This document shows, piece by piece, positions 1 through 5,253 of a stretch of 5,253 nt of DNA. Both the position numbers and the translations under genes were made by a program. The DNA comes from Dehalococcoidia bacterium (lineage in GTDB: Bacteria > Chloroflexota > Dehalococcoidia > GIF9 > UBA5629), in contig DTZC01000019.1 of the NCBI GenBank assembly GCA_012961565.1, forward strand, positions 1 to 5,253. Reading direction: 5' to 3'. Each line of letters starts with the position of its first letter. The first letter of the stretch is position 1. The notes below the pieces were generated by a model, which saw nothing but the letters and a program-made list of their open reading frames with translations, was not told the DNA's origin and did no database searches.

Positions 1-90
1 AGGACAGAACGCTTGATAGGAGTGAGTACCAGCGTAGCCGCCAAAATTAATATTCTTGAGTACGTACAGTATGAGAGGCAACTTTGCTAG
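1..90 (+). CDS. Possible 3' end of an upstream gene (partial, unidentified)
   Basis: The frame beginning at base 1 is open from the window edge to a TAG at 88-90. It encodes 29 residues, ending in [11 protein letters not shown]. If real, it overlaps the TTG start of the next gene by 7 nt, an arrangement typical of translationally coupled operon genes and in keeping with the tight packing downstream. A second frame, starting at base 3, is also open but stops at TAA 48-50; the third frame stops at 14-16. With so few residues I cannot assign a family. A chance open frame of 29 codons is quite possible, so the call rests mainly on context. Confidence 0.35.
   Translation, partial: RTERLIGVSTSVAAKINILEYVQYERQLC
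73..78 (+). promoter_or_regulatory. Ribosome binding site supporting the TTG start at 84
   Basis: GAGAGG lies 5 nt upstream of the TTG at 84-86 and resembles a Shine-Dalgarno sequence. It helps decide the start. An in-frame TGA at 72-74 rules out any earlier start, and the ATG at 71 is in another frame that stops at 113-115. Confidence 0.55.
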
Positions 91-1388
91 AACTGGAAGA
101 GAAAATCCGCGATAAGTCTGCCAGGATCGGCATAGTTGGACTTGGTTACGTTGGGCTTCCCTTAGCCCTTGGTTTCTGCCAGGCGGGTTTTAAGGTTCTC
201 GGCGTCGACATCCAGCGGAAAAGGGTAGATGCAGTAAACAGGGGACAATCGTATATTGCCGATGTGCCTGCGGAGCAACTTGAAGCGGCGGTCACCAACA
301 ACCTGTTATGGGCAACTACCGAGCAAGGCAAGCTCAGGGATGTAGACGCTATTTGCATTTGTGTACCCACTCCGCTGACCAGAACCAAGCAACCAGACCT
401 ATCTCACGTGACCCACGAGTCCAGAGAAATTTCCCGTTGCCTTCAACCAGGACAGCTTGTAATACTGGAAAGCACCACCTATCCTGGCACTACCCGGGAG
501 GTGGTGTTACCCATTTTAGAGTCGTCAAACCTCCGCGGTGGGACTGATTTCTATCTGGCTTATTCTCCGGAGAGAATTGACCCGGGCAACCGAAAATATA
601 GCATCAGAAACACACCGAAAGTGGTTGGAGGCATAAATCCCAAATCTACCGAACTGGCTCGACTTCTTTACTCAGCGGTAGTTGACACTGTAGTGCCCGT
701 TTCCTGCCCCGAGGTAGCTGAAATGACGAAGGTCTTCGAGAACGTCTTTCGCAGTGTGAATATCGCTCTGGTCAACGAGCTAGCCCAACTTTGTCACAAG
801 TTGAGTATAAGCGTCTGGGAGGTTATTCATGCCGCCTCAACCAAGCCTTTTGGTTACATGCCTTTCTATCCCGGCCCCGGCATTGGCGGTCACTGTGTCC
901 CGCTTGACCCGTATTATCTTGCTGACAAAGCCAGGGAATTCAATTTCCGTACCAGGTTCATCGAACTAGCAGCCGATATCAATGAACACATGCCCGATTA
1001 TACTGCCACCTGTATTATGGAGACTTTGAATGCCAGGGGCAAGAGCTTGAAAGGAGCACAGGTGCTCGTCATGGGCGTAACTTATAAAAAGGACATTGCC
1101 GATATCAGAGAATCCCCATCGTTAAAGCTTATCCAGCTTCTCCGCCAGAGGGGAGCCAGAATAAGCTACCACGACCCTTACATACCCCAGTTACAGCTTT
1201 TTCAGGAGACCTTCACCTCAATAGAGCTAACCGAAGAAAACCTGTCTGCGGCTGACTGTGTGATAATAGCTACCAACCATAGTTGCTACAATCTGGAACA
1301 GATAGTCGCCTGTTCAAAGCTTGTCTTCGATACCCGGGGGGCTACCTGTGGACTGACAAGCAGCAACGTAGTCAGATTGGGAGAATGA
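84..1388 (+). CDS. wbpA: UDP-N-acetyl-D-glucosamine 6-dehydrogenase (WbpA-type nucleotide sugar dehydrogenase)
   Basis: This cytoplasmic enzyme is predicted to oxidise C6 of UDP-GlcNAc in two NAD+-dependent steps, giving UDP-GlcNAcA, the first step towards diacetamido-uronic acid sugars. The 434 residues match the family's usual length. The N-terminal Rossmann motif GLGYVGLP (19-26) binds [12 protein letters not shown] (161-169) resembles the SPEREDPGN signature of the UDP-GlcNAc dehydrogenase branch. TKVFEN (215-220) carries the conserved Lys and Asn. [16 protein letters not shown] (264-279) holds the catalytic Cys271. [17 protein letters not shown] (334-350) is the C-terminal UDP-binding domain motif with its conserved Arg342. 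The start is TTG at 84: a stop lies in frame at 72-74, no other in-frame ATG or GTG precedes the Rossmann fold, and GAGAGG sits 5 nt upstream. UDP-ManNAc dehydrogenase (WecC) is the main alternative. The signature and the 3-position enzymes next door favour WbpA. Family is near certain, exact substrate less so. Confidence 0.93.
   Translation: MLELEEKIRDKSARIGIVGLGYVGLPLALGFCQAGFKVLGVDIQRKRVDAVNRGQSYIADVPAEQLEAAVTNNLLWATTEQGKLRDVDAICICVPTPLTRTKQPDLSHVTHESREISRCLQPGQLVILESTTYPGTTREVVLPILESSNLRGGTDFYLAYSPERIDPGNRKYSIRNTPKVVGGINPKSTELARLLYSAVVDTVVPVSCPEVAEMTKVFENVFRSVNIALVNELAQLCHKLSISVWEVIHAASTKPFGYMPFYPGPGIGGHCVPLDPYYLADKAREFNFRTRFIELAADINEHMPDYTATCIMETLNARGKSLKGAQVLVMGVTYKKDIADIRESPSLKLIQLLRQRGARISYHDPYIPQLQLFQETFTSIELTEENLSAADCVIIATNHSCYNLEQIVACSKLVFDTRGATCGLTSSNVVRLGE
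1379..1384 (+). promoter_or_regulatory. Ribosome binding site of the fusion gene
   Basis: GGGAGA lies 8 nt upstream of the ATG at 1393, inside the last codons of the preceding gene. It supports 1393 over the out-of-frame ATG at 1385, which reads only a few codons before a stop. Confidence 0.55.
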
Positions 1389-1392
1389 ACGA

Positions 1393-2976
1393 ATGGGAAG
1401 GAATATTGGCGTAATCGGTTGTGGCTACTGGGGCAGGAACTTGGTACGCAATCTGGCTGGGCTTGGTGCTTTGCACACCATCTGCGATGTAGTATCCTCG
1501 AAGCTGGAAGATTGTAAGTCCTTCTACCCTGAAGTGAATACTGAGACGGATTACCGCAAGCTGCTTACCAACCAGGCAATCGAGGGGATAGTTATCGCCA
1601 CACCTGCGGCATCACATTACTCCATAGCCAGAGAAGCGCTCCTCTCGGGCAAGGACGTCCTGGTAGAAAAGCCTTTAGCCCTTAATGTCGAGCAGGGAGT
1701 GGAGCTTGTTGAATTGGCTGACAGACAACGCAAGGTACTGCTGGTAGGGCATCTTCTGGAATACCATCCAGCCGTAACCAGGCTCAAAGAGCTGGTAGAT
1801 GGAGGAGAGCTGGGAAAAATTCAATACATTTATTCCAATCGGCTTAATCTGGGCAAATTCCGCACCGAGGAGAACATACTGTGGAGCTTTGCGCCACACG
1901 ATGTCTCCCTTATTCTGCTGTTACTCGGTGGTGAGATGCCAGAGGAAATTTCAGTCCACGGCGGTTACTATTTGCATCAAGATATTGCCGATGTCACCAT
2001 GAGCGTGCTTAACTTCAAGAATGGTGTAAAAGCCCACATCTTCGTCAGCTGGCTCCATCCCTATAAGGAACAGCGGCTGGTAGTGATTGGTGACAGAAAG
2101 ATGGCGCTTTTCGATGACACTAATCCTGACAATAAACTTTTCCTCTATAGCCATGAGATAGACTGGGTTGAGAGAAGACCTGTGCCCCGCCGCAAGCAAC
2201 CAGTGCCGGTAGTAGTGCCACCGGACGAGCCGTTAAAGCTGGAATGCCAGGATTTCCTGGACTGTATACATAGCAGAAGAAAGCCTAAAGTGGATGGTCA
2301 CAAAGGGCTCCAGGTACTGCAAGTGTTAACTATGTGCCAGAAATCACTACAGGAAGGAGGCAGGACCATCACCCTGAAACGGTGGCAGGAAAACTTCTTT
2401 GCTGATGAGACAAGTATCCTGGAAGAACCCTGTCACGTCGGGGAAGGCACCAAAATCTGGCACTTCTGCCACGTGATGCCCGGAGTGACCATCGGTAAGA
2501 ACTGCACTATCGGACAAAACGTCTTTATCGGCAGGGGGGTGAAAGTGGGCAACAACGTGAAGATTGAAAACAACGTCTCTGTGTTTGAAGGAGTGACCCT
2601 GGAAGACGGTGTCTTTTGTGGTCCTTCATGTGTATTTACCAATGTGGTTAATCCCAGGAGTCAGTATTCACGCAGGCACGAGTTTAAGTCTACCTTGGTC
2701 AGGGAAGGCGTTACCATCGGTGCTAATGCCACCATCATCTGCGGCAACACTATTGGTCGTTACGCCTTCGTCGGTGCTGGTGCCGTAGTCACCCATGATG
2801 TCCCCGACTATGCTCTGGTTTACGGCAATCCAGCCCGGGTCCAGGGTTGGGTCTGTGAATGTGGCGAGAGGCTGAATTTTGAGTCAGATGCTATAGCTAC
2901 CTGCTCACAATGCCAACGCAGATATAGGAGGCGGGAAGACAGAGCCGGGGCTACTGTAGAAAGACTTCAGCCATGA
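1393..2976 (+). CDS. Bifunctional UDP-GlcNAcA 3-dehydrogenase / UDP-3-amino-sugar N-acetyltransferase (WbpB-WbpD fusion)
   Basis: One 527-residue frame joins two enzymes that are usually separate. Residues 1 to about 328 form a Gfo/Idh/MocA oxidoreductase like WbpB/WlbA: GCGYWG (9-14) is the NAD motif, VEKPLAL (91-97) carries the conserved EKP lysine, and APHD (167-170) lies at the active-site position. It should oxidise C3 of UDP-GlcNAcA. After a linker of only about six residues, 335 to about 485 form a left-handed beta-helix hexapeptide acyltransferase like WbpD/WlbB. Its marks are GEGTKIWHF (350-358), IGQNVFIG (373-380), [10 protein letters not shown] (391-400), [16 protein letters not shown] (407-422), [12 protein letters not shown] (455-466) and [14 protein letters not shown] (473-486). 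It should transfer acetyl from acetyl-CoA to the 3-amino group made by the downstream aminotransferase. Cys488, 490, 504 and 507 form a probable zinc ribbon, followed by a basic tail. Start is ATG with a good ribosome site; it begins 4 nt after gene 1. The fold assignments are very secure; the exact substrates are inferred from the neighbours. Confidence 0.93.
   Translation: MGRNIGVIGCGYWGRNLVRNLAGLGALHTICDVVSSKLEDCKSFYPEVNTETDYRKLLTNQAIEGIVIATPAASHYSIAREALLSGKDVLVEKPLALNVEQGVELVELADRQRKVLLVGHLLEYHPAVTRLKELVDGGELGKIQYIYSNRLNLGKFRTEENILWSFAPHDVSLILLLLGGEMPEEISVHGGYYLHQDIADVTMSVLNFKNGVKAHIFVSWLHPYKEQRLVVIGDRKMALFDDTNPDNKLFLYSHEIDWVERRPVPRRKQPVPVVVPPDEPLKLECQDFLDCIHSRRKPKVDGHKGLQVLQVLTMCQKSLQEGGRTITLKRWQENFFADETSILEEPCHVGEGTKIWHFCHVMPGVTIGKNCTIGQNVFIGRGVKVGNNVKIENNVSVFEGVTLEDGVFCGPSCVFTNVVNPRSQYSRRHEFKSTLVREGVTIGANATIICGNTIGRYAFVGAGAVVTHDVPDYALVYGNPARVQGWVCECGERLNFESDAIATCSQCQRRYRRREDRAGATVERLQP
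2377..2397 (+). other. Fusion junction between dehydrogenase and acetyltransferase domains
   Basis: The dehydrogenase ends in the usual way with a stretch like [11 protein letters not shown] (residues 318-328). The acetyltransferase begins at FFADETSIL (335-343), the place where free WbpD proteins begin, near their own N-terminus. About six residues (KRWQEN) link them. There is no stop codon and no in-frame ATG, GTG or TTG at the junction. The nearest in-frame Met codons are at 2332 (residue 314, inside the dehydrogenase) and residue 362 (inside the beta-helix). The two domains are therefore made as one chain. Confidence 0.8.
2854..2913 (+). other. C-terminal zinc-ribbon-like segment of the fusion protein
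   Basis: Just after the end of the beta-helix (GNPARVQGW) comes CECGERLNF, then CSQC. This gives a C-x-C, 13-residue gap, C-x-x-C arrangement (Cys488, 490, 504, 507), followed by a strongly basic tail with RRYRRR. Four cysteines so spaced suggest a bound zinc ion. I recall similar CECG tails on some acyltransferases of this class, but classical WbpD and WlbB end near the beta-helix. The role is unknown; structural support or partner binding are guesses. Confidence 0.6.
2973..2976 (+). promoter_or_regulatory. ATGA stop/start overlap (translational coupling)
   Basis: The start ATG of the aminotransferase and the stop TGA of the fusion gene share bases. With no clear Shine-Dalgarno sequence upstream, terminating ribosomes probably re-initiate here. 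Confidence 0.7.
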
Positions 2977-4100
2977 GCATTCCGCTGGTTGACCTCAAAG
3001 CCCAGTATATGTCGATAAAAGACGAGATCGATAATGCTATTCGCAATGTCATCGAATCCACGCAGTTCGTCCTTGGTTCCCAGGTTGCTGCCCTTGAAGC
3101 GGAGATTGCCGCTTACTGTGAGACGAGGTATGCTGTTGGTGTCGCTTCAGGTACTGATGCCCTGCGGCTGGCACTCCTTGCCTGTGGTGTCAGACCAGAT
3201 GACGAGGTTATCACCACCCCTTTCACCTTCATTGCTACCGCCGAAGCCATTACCCAGTGTGGTGCCACGCCGGTCTTCGCTGATATAGACCCCAGGACCT
3301 ATAACATCGAGCCGACAAAGCTCGAGGCTAAAATAACCAAAAAGACCAGAGCTCTTCTCCCTGTCCATCTTTATGGTCAACCGGCAGATATGAGTCTCGT
3401 CCTGGAGCTAGCTCAGAAATACAACCTCAAGGTCATCGAGGACTGTGCTCAAGCATTGGGCTCGAAATACCAGGGCAGGAAGGTGGGCTCGCTGGGCAAT
3501 GCCGGCTGCCTCAGCTTCTTTCCCAGCAAAGTCCTGGGTGGCTATGGTGATGGTGGCATGGTGGTGACCAATGACGCTGAGGTGGCACAGCGGGTAGCCT
3601 TGCTGCGAAACCATGGTACCCAGGGAAAATACCACCACGTGGCACCCGGCTTCAACAGCCGCCTCGATGAACTACAGGCTGCTGTCCTCCGGGTCAAGCT
3701 GCACCACCTTGACCGCTGGGTTGCACAGAGGCAGCAAAAGGCACAACTCTATTCCCGGCTTCTCCACCATATCCGGGGCATCGAATCTCCTCATATAGCA
3801 CCTGGCTGCAATCATATTTTCAACTACTATACCGTCCGTTTGGTGGACTCCCGGGCTAGGAGCGCGCTGCAGGAATATCTGGCTGCTCAGGGCATTGCCA
3901 CAGCTATCTACTATCCTCTGTCGCTTCATCTTCAGGATGTCTATAAACCACTGGGGGGCAAGCCCGGCGACTTCCCCGAGAGTGAACAAGCCCAGGAGAC
4001 TGTCCTCTCCTTGCCCATCTACCCCGAGCTTGGAGACAAAGAAATAGAACGGATATGTGAGGCAATCAAAGACTTTTGTGTGGGACAGCTTCGGTCATGA
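2973..4100 (+). CDS. wbpE: UDP-2-acetamido-2-deoxy-3-keto-uronate 3-aminotransferase (WbpE-type, DegT/DnrJ/EryC1)
   Basis: This PLP-dependent sugar aminotransferase is predicted to convert the 3-keto product of the WbpB domain into the 3-amino sugar, usually with L-glutamate as amino donor. The 375 residues fit the family. Visible motifs are PLVDLKAQY (4-12), SGTDAL (59-64, phosphate contact), [12 protein letters not shown] (81-92), [10 protein letters not shown] (131-140), EDCAQALGS (156-164, Asp157 pairing with the PLP ring nitrogen), [15 protein letters not shown] (181-195, with Lys186 the Schiff-base lysine) and [10 protein letters not shown] (228-237). The ATG at 2973 overlaps the previous gene's TGA as ATGA. 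No strong ribosome site precedes it, so translation probably depends on coupling to the fusion gene. That would suit a pathway in which WbpB and WbpE activity must be matched. Other DegT enzymes (for example those making 4-amino sugars) are alternatives on sequence alone; context makes the 3-aminotransferase by far the best reading. Confidence 0.92.
   Translation: MSIPLVDLKAQYMSIKDEIDNAIRNVIESTQFVLGSQVAALEAEIAAYCETRYAVGVASGTDALRLALLACGVRPDDEVITTPFTFIATAEAITQCGATPVFADIDPRTYNIEPTKLEAKITKKTRALLPVHLYGQPADMSLVLELAQKYNLKVIEDCAQALGSKYQGRKVGSLGNAGCLSFFPSKVLGGYGDGGMVVTNDAEVAQRVALLRNHGTQGKYHHVAPGFNSRLDELQAAVLRVKLHHLDRWVAQRQQKAQLYSRLLHHIRGIESPHIAPGCNHIFNYYTVRLVDSRARSALQEYLAAQGIATAIYYPLSLHLQDVYKPLGGKPGDFPESEQAQETVLSLPIYPELGDKEIERICEAIKDFCVGQLRS
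4097..4100 (+). promoter_or_regulatory. ATGA stop/start overlap (translational coupling)
   Basis: The epimerase ATG overlaps the aminotransferase TGA. Only a weak GGGA (4082-4085) lies upstream, so coupling is the likely mode of initiation. This overlap also decides the start against the TTG at 4076. Confidence 0.7.
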
Positions 4101-5209
4101 AGGTAATACTTATCTGTGGGGCAAGGCCCAATTTCGTAAAGGTGTCACCTGTGCTCCGGGCTATAAGGCGGTTCAATCAAGAGCAAAGCAACTTATTTCA
4201 ACCGGTATTAGTACACACCGGGCAGCACTATGACTATGAAATGTCCCAGCTCTTCTTCAATGACCTCGAGCTTCCCCAGCCTGATATCTACCTCGGCATA
4301 GGTTCGGGAAGCCACGCTGAGCAGACGGGCAAGATAATGATTGCGGTCGAGAAAGTGCTGCTTGAGCAAAAGCCCGACCTGGTCACAGTGGTGGGCGATG
4401 TAAATTCCACGCTGGCCGCAGCATTAGCCGCAGTGAAACTTCACATTCCACTGGCTCATATTGAGGCTGGGCTGCGCAGTTACCGGCTCGCCATGGCTGA
4501 AGAGGTAAACCGCAGGCTTACCGACCATATTTCTCATTATCTGTTCACCACTTCCAGATACGACGATGAGAACCTGCGCCGTGAGGGGATTGCGAAGAGC
4601 CGGATATTCAGGGTGGGCAACATAATGGTTGATAGTCTGCTGTTCTATAAGCCCAGAGCCGAGGAATCGAGTATCCTCTCCCGGCTCAAGCTGAAGGAAA
4701 AATGCTATGCACTGGTCACTCTGCACCGCCCTGAAAATGTAGATAATAGACAGCGTCTGTCTCAAATCGGTCGGGCATTGCGCCGCATCGCCAGTGAGGT
4801 TCCCCTGGTGTTTCCCGTTCATCCCCGAACCCGAAACAGCATCATTAGTCTGGGGCTCGCCGACCTTTTTGAGCATGATGCCATCAAGCGCACGGCACCT
4901 CTGGGTTATCTTGACCTTCTCAATCTAGAAATGAACTCGAGGTTTGTTATCACTGACTCCGGCGGCATACAGGTAGAGACCACGGTGCTGGGGATTCCCT
5001 GCCTCACGGTGCTTGATTCTCCAGTGTGGACCATAACTCACCGGCAGGGCACAAATATTCTGGTAGGCAGCGATGGCGTAAGGCTGGTACAGCTAGCCTT
5101 CAGGATTCTTGATGGCAGGAGCAGAAAGGGCAAATGTCCCGAGCTCTGGGATGGCAGGACAGCAGAGAGAATTTTGGGGGCACTCTCCAAGAAGCCTGCG
5201 TCTGACTAG
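4097..5209 (+). CDS. wbpI: Non-hydrolysing UDP-N-acetylglucosamine 2-epimerase family, probably UDP-GlcNAc3NAcA 2-epimerase (WbpI type)
   Basis: The predicted reaction inverts C2 of UDP-GlcNAc3NAcA to give UDP-ManNAc3NAcA, the last step of the pathway; the family fold is the two-domain GT-B type. The protein has 370 residues, the usual length. Motifs: GARPNFVK (8-15), TGQHYDYEMS (41-50), VVGDVNST (98-105), HIEAGLRS (121-128), EEVNRRLTDHIS (135-146), TLHRPENVD (208-216), FPVHPRT (239-245) and TDSGGIQVET (286-295). The frame is open upstream to a TTG at 4076. I chose ATG 4097 because the family begins with MKV...GARPNF and because this start forms an ATGA overlap with the previous stop. Oddities: MAEE replaces the usual PEE, IQVE replaces IQEE, and the common R..TERP stretch is LDSPVW (306-311). 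The plain WecB/MnaA reaction (UDP-GlcNAc to UDP-ManNAc) cannot be excluded; context favours WbpI. Confidence 0.9.
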   Translation: MKVILICGARPNFVKVSPVLRAIRRFNQEQSNLFQPVLVHTGQHYDYEMSQLFFNDLELPQPDIYLGIGSGSHAEQTGKIMIAVEKVLLEQKPDLVTVVGDVNSTLAAALAAVKLHIPLAHIEAGLRSYRLAMAEEVNRRLTDHISHYLFTTSRYDDENLRREGIAKSRIFRVGNIMVDSLLFYKPRAEESSILSRLKLKEKCYALVTLHRPENVDNRQRLSQIGRALRRIASEVPLVFPVHPRTRNSIISLGLADLFEHDAIKRTAPLGYLDLLNLEMNSRFVITDSGGIQVETTVLGIPCLTVLDSPVWTITHRQGTNILVGSDGVRLVQLAFRILDGRSRKGKCPELWDGRTAERILGALSKKPASD

Positions 5210-5242
5210 CTACCAAGTCCCTCCAAACGCAGATTCCCCTCA

Positions 5243-5248
5243 AGGTGA
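5243..5248 (+). promoter_or_regulatory. Possible ribosome binding site of a gene starting beyond the window
   Basis: AGGTGA, five bases from the window end, matches part of the anti-Shine-Dalgarno complement (AAGGAGGTGA). The 34 nt between the epimerase stop and this site show no clear terminator hairpin, so the operon probably continues. The start codon itself is outside the window. Confidence 0.3.
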
Positions 5249-5253
5249 GTTAT

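Noticed and set aside
1..83. Promoter upstream of the first complete gene
   Set aside because: TTGATA at 13-18 resembles a -35 box, but no -10-like hexamer follows at 16-18 nt, and an upstream frame probably runs through the region.
255..1992. Repeated ATTGCCGAT at about 255, 1096 and 1984
   Set aside because: These are short, in coding sequence, encode different local contexts and have no regular spacing or flanking similarity; coincidence is enough.
3672..3989. 105-residue minus-strand open frame
   Set aside because: It lies opposite the aminotransferase C-terminal half and has no independent support.
4076..4096. TTG start for the epimerase seven codons upstream
   Set aside because: It would add residues absent from the family N-terminus, has no ribosome site, and gives up the neat ATGA overlap at 4097.
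4424..4876. 150-residue open frame on the minus strand
   Set aside because: It lies wholly within the epimerase gene, whose motifs run through this interval without a break. It has no recognisable motif or ribosome site and is a shadow of coding sequence.
5210..5253. Rho-independent terminator after the epimerase
   Set aside because: I see no stem-loop followed by a T run in these 44 bases; the AGGTGA at the end points to continuation instead.
1..5253. CRISPR arrays, tRNA/rRNA genes, insertion sequences or attachment sites
   Set aside because: Nearly all bases belong to four intact biosynthetic genes, and I saw no direct-repeat arrays, terminal inverted repeats or RNA-gene signatures.

Overview
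The window is a compact, single-direction (+ strand) gene block from a bacterial, or less likely archaeal, surface-polysaccharide locus. Four complete genes fill about 98% of it. They are joined by a 4-nt gap and then by two ATGA stop/start overlaps, so this is almost certainly one operon. Base composition looks close to balanced by eye. Arginine AGG/AGA and isoleucine ATA codons are common, which argues against an enterobacterial or high-GC pseudomonad source. A Chloroflexota-like or other environmental lineage is possible, but the sequence alone does not settle the taxon.

Layout: 1-90 probably holds the last codons of an upstream gene. 84-1388 is a UDP-N-acetylglucosamine 6-dehydrogenase (WbpA type) with a TTG start. 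1393-2976 is a fusion of a Gfo/Idh/MocA 3-dehydrogenase (WbpB/WlbA type) with a left-handed beta-helix N-acetyltransferase (WbpD/WlbB type), ending in a small four-cysteine, zinc-ribbon-like tail. 2973-4100 is a PLP-dependent DegT/DnrJ/EryC1 sugar aminotransferase (WbpE/WlbC type). 4097-5209 is a non-hydrolysing UDP-sugar 2-epimerase (WbpI/WlbD or WecB type). 5210-5253 has no gene, but ends in a Shine-Dalgarno-like AGGTGA, suggesting another gene starts just past the edge.

Together the five activities match the known route from UDP-GlcNAc to UDP-2,3-diacetamido-2,3-dideoxy-D-mannuronic acid (UDP-ManNAc3NAcA), a precursor of O-antigens and other glycans. The steps are C6 oxidation (gene 1), C3 oxidation (gene 2, N-terminal part), C3 transamination (gene 3), N-acetylation of the 3-amino group (gene 2, C-terminal part) and C2 epimerisation (gene 4). 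The order A-B-D-E-I agrees with wbp/wlb clusters as known from Pseudomonas aeruginosa and Bordetella. All the enzymes should be cytoplasmic; no glycosyltransferase, flippase or polymerase can be identified here.

This is a recognisable pathway, not a wholly new system. The unusual points are the fusion of two enzymes that catalyse non-consecutive steps, the cysteine-rich tail, and an epimerase that departs from the usual family motifs at several normally conserved positions.
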